This document shows, one piece after another, positions 7,125 through 13,853 of a DNA stretch of 28,665 nucleotides. The position numbers were made by a program, and so were the translations under genes. How positions within the stretch are numbered: the first letter of the stretch is position 1; the number at the start of each line of letters is the position of its first letter. The notes beneath the pieces were generated by a model. The model made no database searches. It saw nothing but the letters and a program-made list of their open reading frames with translations, and was not told where the DNA came from. The DNA is taken from positions 1-28,665 of the forward strand of contig JBMNOE010000028.1 in the NCBI GenBank assembly GCA_050942895.1, written 5' to 3'. Source of the stretch: JBNRMR01 sp050942895. Lineage in GTDB: Bacteria; Bacillota; Clostridia; Christensenellales; UBA1750.

Positions 7125-9464
7125 CTAAACAATAAAAGTATCCCAAATGGGCTCCAAGACAACGCCCGTGTCCTGTGAATAGTAATTCGCGCCGAGAACC
7201 AGCGCGCCTGTTTCCTCATCAAGCGGATAAAGCGCATTTTGCGCTCCAAGCCTTTCCCTTTCCCATGCATATAATGAAACGCTGTGCTTTTGAAGTTCCC
7301 TCAAGATTGCTATTTTTTTCGTCACAACTTTGGCCGGCTGCCTCCGGTATTCTTCTATCAGGCCTTCTGCGCCGCCGAACATCACAACAACGGAAACTGT
7401 GTTCTTGTCGATGACGCTGAAGCTTTCATCTGCGGAATGAAACGCATGGGAGATAAGATGCGAAAACATCTCGCCCGTTCTGTTTTGGTAGTTGCTCTTT
7501 CCGCATTTATTCCCGCAGAGCATGGCGTAGACCGAGTCCCCTACTTCTGTCCGGTAGTCCATCTGGCCGTCCTTCCCAGAAAAGTACCGCTTATAAAACT
7601 CTGCCATAATCCTTTCGTCCAGCAAATCGGCATCCCCATTTTCGTTTCTGATAATCTGCTCCGTGACCTCTTTGCCGGATCTGATATCAATAAGCTTATC
7701 AAGATTTTCATCTTTCAGTGCAAAGGTGTACACTGCCTTGGGTTCGGCGCTCTCTGCGCTTCTATTGCATCTTCCCGCCGCCTGGGCGATCGAATCCAGC
7801 CCAGCCATGGCGCGCACAACGCAGGCAAACGAAATATCAACGCCTGCCTCTATCAGCTGCGTTGAAACACAGATAATTCTTTCACCGACATTTAAGGCGG
7901 CCTTCATCTCCTCGATGATCTGCACCCGATGGACAGAACACATGGAGGTGCTCAAATGCAAAATTTTAAAATCGTCAGTCTTGCTTTTAAGCCGCTTATA
8001 TATTTCCAGCGCGGACTTTTTTGTGTTCACAATCACAAGACAGTTGCCGTTTTCACCGGCCTTTTCAAGAATGAAGCTTGATGCGCTTTCACAATCCTTT
8101 TCGCTTTCCGCCTGAACCTTTGCTCTTTTGATGGACTTAAAATCCTCCCTGCAATCAATGAGCCGGGCATCCGCCGCCAGCATAAGGTTTTTGCGCTGGG
8201 TGGCTTCAAGTGCCGGCTGGGTTGCCGAGCAAAGAATGATGGTTGCATTCAATATTTGCGACAAGAATGTGGCGATCTCGTTAAAGCAGTGGATCGCATT
8301 GATAGGCATTGATTGAATTTCATCGAATATGATGACCGAATTTGCCAGGGAGGCAAACTTGCGCAGCTTCCCGCTTTTTGAAGACATCAGCGATTCCAGA
8401 AACTGCACCATGGTAGTGATGATTATGGGGCTGTCCCATCTGGCTGAGGCCTGCTTTCTTATTTGCGAAGCTGCCTCGTCCTCCGGCTCCGCGATGTTTG
8501 AGTGGTGTTCAAAGATCACATCATTGTCTTTTGGAAGGTTCAAAATATCTCTCAGACTTTTTGCCGTCTGATCAATAATCGACAAGTACGGGATGACATA
8601 TATAATCCTCTCTTTGCTATATTCTTCACAATTATGAAGCGCAAGGCGCAGGGATGACAGCGTCTTTCCTCCGCCGGTCGGCACCAGCAACTGATAGATC
8701 CCTGGCCTTATTTTTGCTGCATGCCTGCATTTTTCGGATACGGACCGGCGGATCTTGTCCATCGGAGTACTGTCCGGAAACTTGCTGATATTTTCTTCAA
8801 AGATATCGATAAGCAGCTTCCAGTCGGTGGTTTGCTTGGAATAGGGCGCTTTGATCTCAGACAAATGTGCGTCAAGCCTGTCCGCGTCTACCAGGCAGGA
8901 GAACAGGTATTTGATGAACAACCCCAGCGCAAAAAAAGCGCTTTTTTCCTCTTTATAAACCGCCCTAATCGTCGCCAACACGTCGGTGATTTCCGATTTT
9001 GCATCATCGAACAGCCTTTGAAGTTCCGCTTTTTCTTCCGCCGTAATCTTTTCTTTGATTTCATCAAAAGAATACTTTTTGTCGTACGCATTTGAAAACT
9101 TGTCAATATAATTTGACGATCCGTCGGGTGAGACGCCGTCAGGAAGATAATTGTGATGCCCGGTGACGCAAAAGCCAATAATCTCTTTCAGCAATGCCGC
9201 AGAGGCGTCGTCGCTCGGAAACAGTTCGTTTGCCAAAAATGCTCCCTGCCATGCGTGAATAACGCTGCCGCGCTCACCGCCGCATTTAATGTATCTTTGA
9301 AACATCGCAGGTATCTTGCCCACATCATGCAGATATGCGATGAGCTTTAATATTTTTGGCCAGAAAGATCGTAAAATGGCGATCTTTGCCACGTTTTTTG
9401 AATGCTCACATAAACCCTGCGTCCTGCCATCAGGGTGTTTGCGAGCAATAAAGAACCGGCTCAT
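7125..9464 (-). CDS. cas3: Cas3 HD nuclease-helicase, type I-C
   Basis: Cas3 is the effector that unwinds and degrades DNA marked by Cascade. The 779-residue protein has an N-terminal HD nuclease domain with H21 in CEHSKNVA, the H46-D47 pair in YLHDVGKIP, and GHHNY around residue 102. The superfamily 2 helicase follows, with Walker A in VPTGGGKT (about 262-269), DEIQ in place of a DEAD box (about 381-384), SATQPALEATQRKN and the arginine-rich motif QAAGRCNRS. I prefer the ATG at 9464 because GAGGTG lies about six bases upstream; a GTG at 9473 has no ribosome site. It is the first gene of the operon, with its promoter about 90 bases upstream. All visible catalytic residues are present. Confidence 0.96.
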   Translation of the reverse strand: MSRFFIARKHPDGRTQGLCEHSKNVAKIAILRSFWPKILKLIAYLHDVGKIPAMFQRYIKCGGERGSVIHAWQGAFLANELFPSDDASAALLKEIIGFCVTGHHNYLPDGVSPDGSSNYIDKFSNAYDKKYSFDEIKEKITAEEKAELQRLFDDAKSEITDVLATIRAVYKEEKSAFFALGLFIKYLFSCLVDADRLDAHLSEIKAPYSKQTTDWKLLIDIFEENISKFPDSTPMDKIRRSVSEKCRHAAKIRPGIYQLLVPTGGGKTLSSLRLALHNCEEYSKERIIYVIPYLSIIDQTAKSLRDILNLPKDNDVIFEHHSNIAEPEDEAASQIRKQASARWDSPIIITTMVQFLESLMSSKSGKLRKFASLANSVIIFDEIQSMPINAIHCFNEIATFLSQILNATIILCSATQPALEATQRKNLMLAADARLIDCREDFKSIKRAKVQAESEKDCESASSFILEKAGENGNCLVIVNTKKSALEIYKRLKSKTDDFKILHLSTSMCSVHRVQIIEEMKAALNVGERIICVSTQLIEAGVDISFACVVRAMAGLDSIAQAAGRCNRSAESAEPKAVYTFALKDENLDKLIDIRSGKEVTEQIIRNENGDADLLDERIMAEFYKRYFSGKDGQMDYRTEVGDSVYAMLCGNKCGKSNYQNRTGEMFSHLISHAFHSADESFSVIDKNTVSVVVMFGGAEGLIEEYRRQPAKVVTKKIAILRELQKHSVSLYAWERERLGAQNALYPLDEETGALVLGANYYSQDTGVVLEPIWDTFIV

Positions 9465-9555
9465 TTTCAACACCTCGTCACAATAATTCTTACTGTTAAT
9501 GTTGAATCAAACTATAATTCCTATAATTTTGTGTTTGTGCAATTTGGTTAAATCA

Positions 9556-9584
9556 ATACTATCATGCATCATAGTAAAAATCAA
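9556..9584 (-). promoter_or_regulatory. Candidate cas operon promoter with overlapping palindrome
   Basis: Upstream of cas3 on the minus strand there is a -35 box TTGATT (9579-9584), 17 bases, then a -10 box TAGTAT (9556-9561) preceded by TGA, an extended -10 element. An 18-base imperfect palindrome, ACTAT-ATGCAT-ATAGT with two mismatched positions, fills 9558-9575, so it covers the -10 box and most of the spacer. A protein bound there would block RNA polymerase. The surrounding DNA is AT-rich, as expected for a promoter. This leaves a leader RNA of roughly 85 bases before the cas3 start. No regulator gene for it is visible here. Confidence 0.55.
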
Positions 9585-9772
9585 TGACTTTTTGCCATTT
9601 TCTTTATAATACAGCATAAAACCACAAAACAGAACAGGTTTTTTATTGCCTGCGCATTTTTTCAGCTCATTGCTTTGTCCAGCACATAAAAAGCAGCGCT
9701 GATAACGCATATTGTTTTCGCTTTCTCATCCCTTTACACAGCCGGTAAAAAGCGGCGCAGGTAAGTGAGCAT

Positions 9773-9818
9773 AAAAACAAGCCAAGCCTGAGACAAATTT
9801 CTTCTTGTCTCAGGCTTG
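9773..9818 (-). terminator. Strong rho-independent terminator, leftward
   Basis: A perfect 14-bp stem (9783-9796 with 9805-9818) encloses an 8-base loop. Read leftward it is followed within a few bases by a U-run (complement of 9773-9777). On the plus strand no T-run follows, so it works only leftward. It sits between the leftward prophage genes and the cas promoter and would insulate the cas operon. It also lies directly after a sequence that looks like a tRNA 3' end, so it may be the original terminator of that tRNA. Confidence 0.8.
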
Positions 9819-9827
9819 ACATTTGGG

Positions 9828-9850
9828 TGGTCGAGGTGACAGGAGTCATA
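9828..9850 (-). other. tRNA 3'-end relic, possible attachment-site scar
   Basis: Read on the minus strand, 9850 to 9828 gives TATGACT, CCTGT, CACCTCG, then ACCA. That matches a T-loop, the 3' side of a T-stem, the 3' side of an acceptor stem, a discriminator base and CCA. The sequence to its right does not pair with either stem, so no whole tRNA is present. Many phages integrate at the 3' end of a tRNA gene and leave such a fragment at one end. Its place between the chromosomal cas locus and the prophage, with a terminator right after it, fits that. A chance match of a short sequence remains possible. Confidence 0.4.
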
Positions 9851-10137
9851 GACGGGCATTTCCTTCGTTGTCAGGTCTTTTCCCGCATTCGTCTTTCGGC
9901 CATTTACAGCCTTTTACCTTGCTTTGCCTTTCGCCAGCCCTCCCCCACTTTTCGCATCAAATCCACTTTTTCGTGTAAAAATCGTGTACGGCTGTAGCGC
10001 CTAAACGAAAGCGGCACCTCGGAACCGCCTTGGTTCGGCAGCACCGGTGTTGCAGTGATTGGATTTAGATGCTATTTAGATAAAACCTTTTCTTTGGCCG
10101 GATATCCACTTCACTTTTATTCCATTATTGATAGTAC
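9851..10137. other. Intergenic region without a convincing gene
   Basis: This 287-base stretch lies between the putative attachment scar and the immunity gene. Frames are short and broken on both strands, and I see no ribosome site in front of any of them. Its composition is mixed, with more G+C than the toxin cassette to the right. It may be the end of the prophage next to its attachment site, including decayed coding sequence, but I cannot identify anything in it. A terminator for the toxin-immunity transcript was not found here; the nearest is at 9773-9818. Confidence 0.5.
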
Positions 10138-10383
10138 TTATTCATACTTTTCCAAAGCATATACCTTAATAGGTGGACCATACCCTTCTTTAAAAACATA
10201 AATTCGTTCGCATTTAGGGCATCTCCATACATCATATGTTGGTAAAGGAAATTTCCACGACTCAATTGTATCATGTTCCAGGATTTTGTCCCATTCTTTA
10301 TCAGTATAAACTCTAAGTTGTATATCATTAGGTGCCATTGTGTTTGATAGCGTTTCTCCGCATTTACAATCCATTCTGGCCAT
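10138..10383 (-). CDS. Candidate immunity protein with zinc ribbon
   Basis: This 81-residue protein starts 2 bases after the stop of the MuF toxin gene, and its ribosome site GGAGGT lies within the last codons of that gene, so the two are translated together. It has two cysteine pairs, CKC near residues 6-8 and CPKC near 55-58, which together can form a zinc ribbon. I do not recognise a named family. Small genes directly after a polymorphic toxin are normally the matching immunity protein, so I infer that it binds and blocks the nuclease domain of its neighbour. Like the toxin tip, it is AT-rich: one 60-base line (10201-10260) has 23 G+C. It could also be an unrelated moron gene. Confidence 0.65.
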   Translation of the reverse strand: MARMDCKCGETLSNTMAPNDIQLRVYTDKEWDKILEHDTIESWKFPLPTYDVWRCPKCERIYVFKEGYGPPIKVYALEKYE

Positions 10384-10385
10384 TT

Positions 10386-11969
10386 TTATTTACCTCCTAA
10401 AACTGTTCCAAAATTTGTCCAAATTTCTATTTTCCCAGGAATATTGTTATTATAGATTCCCTTGACTCTGTTTAAGACAGTATTGGCTTGCTCGACTGTT
10501 AAGTTTGTTGTTCTTGCATCGATTATAACCGTTGATGCTCCTTGCTTAAACCCATCTATGATTCTTGTTACAGGAGTATTTAAACTCGTACCATTCAGTG
10601 TTTTTAGTTCAGTAAGTACTCCATTTACTTTAAAGTCAGGCGCCTGAATGTTTTGTAAAGTAGAACGAGGGATAATTTCAACATTTTTACCTTGGCTTAA
10701 TAAATCATTTACCATTGCCCTCTCAGCTTGTGTTAATTTATCTAAACTTCCGGTCAGCTTCCCCGCGCCCTCTACAGTTCCAGCAGGGTTACCCGTCCCC
10801 TGGTTCAACCGCGCATTGATCTTTTGCTGCTGCTCGGGGGTGAGGTAGTCGTTTTTCTCCAACTGGTCCCACGCGCTGCGGAGCGAGTAGCCGGTGGCGG
10901 GGTCGAAGGCCGGGCCAGTCAGCAATCTGTCCACGAGATTGCCCGCCATCAGGGCCAGCAGCGCCGTTATCTCCGCCTGCCGCTTCCGTTCATATTCCTC
11001 GTCCAGAAGCGCCAGGTTTTCACCGCGGTTTGCCGCTTCATAGGCCAGCAAAATGTGGCCGATCTCGCCGTAGTCCACCCACAGCACCATCGTCTCTGTA
11101 AACCCGGCGTCTTTGAGCATCCTTCTGGCGGTTTTTTCGTCGTAGTTCTTAACGACATACAGAGCGGACAGGATTTTTTCCTCACTTGGGCTATCGTGAA
11201 AGAACTTGCCGTATTGATAAGCAATGTTCTCCACGAACAGGAGATCCTCCAAGGAGGCGTTTTGCTTCAGTTCCTCCAGCGCATCTGCGCTGATGCCCAG
11301 TTTTTCTGCGTAAAAATTCCTGTTTTCAGTATACCCGAGGTACGGCCCGTCCACAAGAGGATTTAGCTTGCAGCGGCAGTTTGGGTGCAGCGGCGGCGTG
11401 ATTTCAAGCCGCTCAAACTCCTGCGCAGTGCCGGTTTTCCCATCATGCTGAGTACATGCCTTGCATGTGCTGTCGTCCCCATCGGCCTCAAAACGGTAAG
11501 TAAAAATGTTATTTTCCAGCAGCAGAGCATTCGTCTTTAAAATATGTTCCAGCCGTTTCAACAGCATGTCCGCAGGCAGATTGCCCCTCAGCCCCCGCCT
11601 TATTTCCTCCGACAGCGCATTTTTAACCGTGAGCGAAAATCCGTTCACTTTCCGCTGGTGCAAATCCGGCAAGTTTTTCAACAAAGATTCCCTGTACCCG
11701 TCCACGATATCGTACAATTGCGCCTCAAAATACTTCAGCTTTTTCGGCATGAATCCGCCGCGAACAGCCGCCTCGTTAGCGCCGGCCCCAACAGGCAGCG
11801 CGTTATATTCCTCCTGGTACATCCTGTAATTCGCCGCCACAAGATAGTTGCCGACTTCATCTCCTTCGCTTTCCCCGCCCACAAGAAACCGCAGATAAAA
11901 CCACGCTACAGCGCTTTCCAGCCGCATCAGCGCCCGCTCTGCCGCCAATGACAGTTCAACCTCCCCCAT
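10386..11969 (-). CDS. MuF-domain polymorphic toxin with CdiA-type nuclease C-terminus
   Basis: The 527-residue protein has a phage minor-head (MuF/SPP1 gp7 type) part at about 70-210, ending in the metal-binding pattern CKAC (169-172), HDGKTG and PPLHPNCRCKLNP (193-204). A helical, uncharacterised middle runs to about 390. The last 120 residues resemble the CdiA C-terminal tRNase family: DFKVNG with D445, then ELKT with E454 and K456, then VIIDARTTNL. That D-ExK order is what a PD-(D/E)XK-like nuclease would use. MuF toxins are known from temperate phages of Firmicutes and are thought to travel with the virion. The ATG at 11969 has GGGAGG 7 bases upstream. The region coding the tip is 32-38% G+C in sampled lines, against 60-73% just upstream, so the tip looks swapped in. 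The gene lies beyond a terminator, away from any head module. Confidence 0.8.
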   Translation of the reverse strand: MGEVELSLAAERALMRLESAVAWFYLRFLVGGESEGDEVGNYLVAANYRMYQEEYNALPVGAGANEAAVRGGFMPKKLKYFEAQLYDIVDGYRESLLKNLPDLHQRKVNGFSLTVKNALSEEIRRGLRGNLPADMLLKRLEHILKTNALLLENNIFTYRFEADGDDSTCKACTQHDGKTGTAQEFERLEITPPLHPNCRCKLNPLVDGPYLGYTENRNFYAEKLGISADALEELKQNASLEDLLFVENIAYQYGKFFHDSPSEEKILSALYVVKNYDEKTARRMLKDAGFTETMVLWVDYGEIGHILLAYEAANRGENLALLDEEYERKRQAEITALLALMAGNLVDRLLTGPAFDPATGYSLRSAWDQLEKNDYLTPEQQQKINARLNQGTGNPAGTVEGAGKLTGSLDKLTQAERAMVNDLLSQGKNVEIIPRSTLQNIQAPDFKVNGVLTELKTLNGTSLNTPVTRIIDGFKQGASTVIIDARTTNLTVEQANTVLNRVKGIYNNNIPGKIEIWTNFGTVLGGK

Positions 11970-12080
11970 TCATCGCCCTCCCATCGAATAACATCTTATC
12001 TGGATGCTACCATAAACGGGCAGGGGGTTGCGGGGGATAATCACAAGCGAGCACAATAAAACCCGCCTATCTCCGGGCAC

Positions 12081-12105
12081 AAAAAAAGAGCGACCGAAGC
12101 CGCTC
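12081..12105 (-). terminator. Rho-independent terminator after the lysis genes, leftward
   Basis: Read leftward, a GAGCG/CGCTC stem (12101-12105 with 12088-12092) with a short GCTTCGG-type loop is followed directly by seven U residues (complement of 12081-12087). It lies just downstream of the last holin gene and should end the tail and lysis transcript. The MuF toxin gene would then need its own promoter between here and 11970; I saw no clear -35/-10 pair there. Confidence 0.8.
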
Positions 12106-12125
12106 GATGTGGGGTAGACGCCATT

Positions 12126-12437
12126 CTATGATATAATAGTAGCTGAGTTTTTAAACCATATAAGCGCGTCCTCGATGGCGTTTGTAATGGTTGTCTTGTC
12201 GAAGGTAACACCCTGATCTTCCAGCCACTTCTGCACATATGCAAACTTTTCCTCGCCTCGTCCGGAACCCTTGTACAAAACTTCTGCCGCGCTCACTCCA
12301 ATCTTCGCCCACTCCAATAGTTGCTTCCGCTGTTCCGCCGTGGTTTTAGATTTAATCCACGGTATCAAAAACGTGGTTATCGCTGCTACTGCCAGCGTTA
12401 TCAGCGCCAAAATTATTTCAGTCACATCAAATGTCAT
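12126..12437 (-). CDS. Phage holin, LLH family
   Basis: The roughly 103-residue protein has one N-terminal membrane segment (EIILALITLAVAAITTFLIPWI) followed by a charged helical part ending in a FDKTTITNAIEDALIWF-type stretch, as in LLH-family holins of Gram-positive phages. Holins make the membrane lesion that frees endolysin at the end of the lytic cycle. I prefer the ATG at 12437, which gives the usual short N-terminus and overlaps the upstream holin by 11 bases; GAGGA lies about nine bases before it. A longer frame from 12473 would add 12 basic residues. The terminator at 12081-12105 follows closely. Confidence 0.8.
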   Translation of the reverse strand: MTFDVTEIILALITLAVAAITTFLIPWIKSKTTAEQRKQLLEWAKIGVSAAEVLYKGSGRGEEKFAYVQKWLEDQGVTFDKTTITNAIEDALIWFKNSATIIS

Positions 12438-12672
12438 GGCCTGTGTCCTCGCTTTCATCTTCCTCTTTTTCATCCGATTTCAACTTCCTGATAAAAGTCA
12501 GAAAACCCAATTCGCCCACCGTCGCTGCAAAAACCGCCGTCACCAGCGCCGTCGGCTCCATTCCCCCTGTCGCATAAAACAGCCATAGCACAACGCCTGT
12601 GAATGTCAGCAGGAACACCAGCAGGCATATCACAATCTTTTTCGTGAAATTATCGCTCTGCCCCTTCACCAC
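12427..12672 (-). CDS. Small two-helix membrane protein, holin-like
   Basis: The 81-residue protein has two predicted membrane segments (VICLLVFLLTFTGVVLWLF and ALVTAVFAATVGELGFLTF) separated by a short turn, then an acidic C-terminal tail (SDEKEEDESED). The topology, and its place directly after the endolysin gene and before an LLH holin, suggest a second holin or a holin partner. It starts with GTG at 12672 (or the next GTG at 12669) and overlaps the endolysin stop by a few bases. I do not recognise a specific family. Two adjacent membrane proteins are common in Gram-positive phage lysis modules. Confidence 0.65.
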   Translation of the reverse strand: MVKGQSDNFTKKIVICLLVFLLTFTGVVLWLFYATGGMEPTALVTAVFAATVGELGFLTFIRKLKSDEKEEDESEDTGHDI

Positions 12673-13370
12673 TGGAACACCTGCGCTTTTTTGTTGGTAT
12701 CCCTGCCATACATGCCGTCGGCCTTAAGTCCGTTGGCTTTCTGCCAGTCCTTCACCGCCGCCACGGTTTTCGGCCCATACTCGCCATCAGCCACAACATC
12801 CTTGTAGCCCTGCGCCCTTAGCCAATTCTGGATTATCTCCACCCCTGCGCTCTGGCTGCCGTTTTTGAACACACAGGGCACACCGCCCCAGCCCGGAAGC
12901 CTGCCATGACTGCTGTAGTTGCCCTTCCAGCCCCACCTTGCCCGGCTTGGTCGGGTGTCGATGTGAATATGCGTCTGCCTGTCCAGCTGCCCTGCGTAAT
13001 AATACAGACCTATCCCGCCGATCTCCGGCAGGGTTTCCGCAAACTGCGCCAGCTTCACCGCCGGAATGCCGGGTATTTCGATATCAACGCCCCTGCCGTA
13101 TTTGTGCTGGCTGTTCTTCGCGCCGCCGTCGGTGGATAGACGATAGCCCGCGCTGGCCACAGGCGCGTATTTATCGCCCTTCTGTCCGTTGTATTGATTG
13201 CGCAGCCGGGGCTTTTTCCCAAATTCCCTATACAGTTTTTCCAAAACATCAGCTAAAACGGTATCCAGCTTAATTTCCGACAGCTTCGAGTTCGCCCAAA
13301 AATCCCCCACAGTGAAATTCATTGACAACTTTTTGCCCGTGTCCGCTCTTGTAAATTTTAATACTGCCAT
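12666..13370 (-). CDS. Phage endolysin: M15 peptidase with peptidoglycan-binding domain
   Basis: The 234-residue protein has an M15-type zinc peptidase domain at about 25-150. Likely metal ligands are H89 and D96 in SQHKYGRGVDIE and H136 in HIHID. A C-terminal PG_binding_1 domain (about 165-230) contains IIQNWLRAQGY and DGEYGPKTVAAVKDWQKANGL. Such enzymes cut cross-linking peptides in the cell wall during phage lysis. There is no signal peptide, so it should depend on the neighbouring holins to reach the wall. It lies two bases downstream of the small TM/coiled-coil gene and overlaps the holin-like gene. The frame looks intact. M15 family members of this type often act as L,D- or D,D-carboxypeptidases, but the exact bond cut cannot be read from the sequence. 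Confidence 0.88.
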   Translation of the reverse strand: MAVLKFTRADTGKKLSMNFTVGDFWANSKLSEIKLDTVLADVLEKLYREFGKKPRLRNQYNGQKGDKYAPVASAGYRLSTDGGAKNSQHKYGRGVDIEIPGIPAVKLAQFAETLPEIGGIGLYYYAGQLDRQTHIHIDTRPSRARWGWKGNYSSHGRLPGWGGVPCVFKNGSQSAGVEIIQNWLRAQGYKDVVADGEYGPKTVAAVKDWQKANGLKADGMYGRDTNKKAQVFQW

Positions 13371-13372
13371 GG

Positions 13373-13570
13373 TTATCCCCCTTCCTTCTCTATGCCCAGC
13401 CTTGTTTCAACCTTTGTCATGCGTTCAATCAAACTGTTGTGCTTGTCCATCTTTTTTTCCAGCTGCTCAATCCGGTAGTTAACCAGCCGGTTAGATGTCA
13501 GTATCCCGCTGACGCTGCCGATGATCGTTCCGGCGAATGAAAATAATGCCACAACAATAACATCGCTCAT
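13373..13570 (-). CDS. Holin-associated TM and coiled-coil protein (XhlA-like)
   Basis: The 65-residue protein has one N-terminal membrane segment (VIVVALFSFAGTIIGSVSGIL) followed by a charged coiled coil (YRIEQLEKKMDKHNSLIERMTKVETRLG). This layout and its place before the endolysin match XhlA-type or related holin-associated proteins of Gram-positive phages. The ATG at 13570 overlaps the stop of the upstream small gene as ATGA, with GAGGAGGG upstream. Its exact role is unknown; XhlA in PBSX helps lysis together with a holin. Confidence 0.7.
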   Translation of the reverse strand: MSDVIVVALFSFAGTIIGSVSGILTSNRLVNYRIEQLEKKMDKHNSLIERMTKVETRLGIEKEGG

Positions 13571-13683
13571 GCCTCGCCCTCCTCTTCCGACAAAAGGGCC
13601 GACACAACAGCCCGTAGAAGTGTCGGCACATCATCAATCGTCTTCAACCCTTTTAAGATCAGGTCTGCATATACTTTCGCCAT
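13567..13683 (-). CDS. CD1375-like small phage protein (38 aa)
   Basis: The short protein begins MAKVYADLILKGLKTIDDVP and ends in an acidic tail. This resembles the CD1375-family microproteins found between fibre and lysis genes in clostridial phages. A very good ribosome site (GGAGGTGAAGGGTA) precedes the ATG at 13683, and both ends overlap neighbours by three bases. That is strong evidence that it is translated despite its length. No function is known for the family. Confidence 0.75.
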   Translation of the reverse strand: MAKVYADLILKGLKTIDDVPTLLRAVVSALLSEEEGEA

Positions 13684-13853
13684 TACCCTTCACCTCCGGC
13701 CGTCGTTTCTATCAACGTCTCATAAACTTCGACAAGCGCCAGTTGTAAATCAGTAACGCTCTGCTTCAGCTCAGCATTATCGCGGAGCAGTTCTTCCTGG
13801 GTTTTTTTCTTTTCGTTGATTTCCTTTATGCTGGTTTTTATATGCCTGATCAT
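13683..13853 (-). CDS. Small coiled-coil phage protein (56 aa)
   Basis: The protein reads MIRHIKTSIKEINEKKKTQE and continues with LLRDNAELKQSVTDLQLALVEVYETL, a single charged helix likely to form a coiled coil. It starts at the ATG overlapping the fibre stop (ATGA at 13850-13853) and ends where the CD1375-like gene starts. Small genes of this kind sit after tail fibre genes in many clostridial and PBSX-type elements; they may help fibre folding or assembly, but that is inference from place only. It is not similar to a family I can name. Confidence 0.65.
   Translation of the reverse strand: MIRHIKTSIKEINEKKKTQEELLRDNAELKQSVTDLQLALVEVYETLIETTAGGEG

Noticed and set aside
9507..9849. Two short leftward frames (9507-9710 and 9667-9849)
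   Set aside because: They cover the cas promoter, the terminator and the tRNA-like end. The residues starting TPVTSTTQM come from reading the tRNA-like end as protein.
10000..10060. GAACC/GGTTC inverted pair in the intergenic region
   Set aside because: The stem is only five bases with mismatches around it and no U-run; too weak to call a terminator or structured RNA.
10125..10328. Second leftward frame over the immunity gene
   Set aside because: It has poor ribosome context and no zinc ribbon; the frame at 10138-10383 has a strong site and paired cysteines.
11970..12080. Promoter for the MuF toxin gene
   Set aside because: I looked for -35/-10 pairs on the minus strand and found none with good boxes and 16-18 base spacing, so none is listed.
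12041..12244. Leftward 67-residue frame over the terminator
   Set aside because: It crosses the hairpin and overlaps the holin in another frame with no ribosome site.
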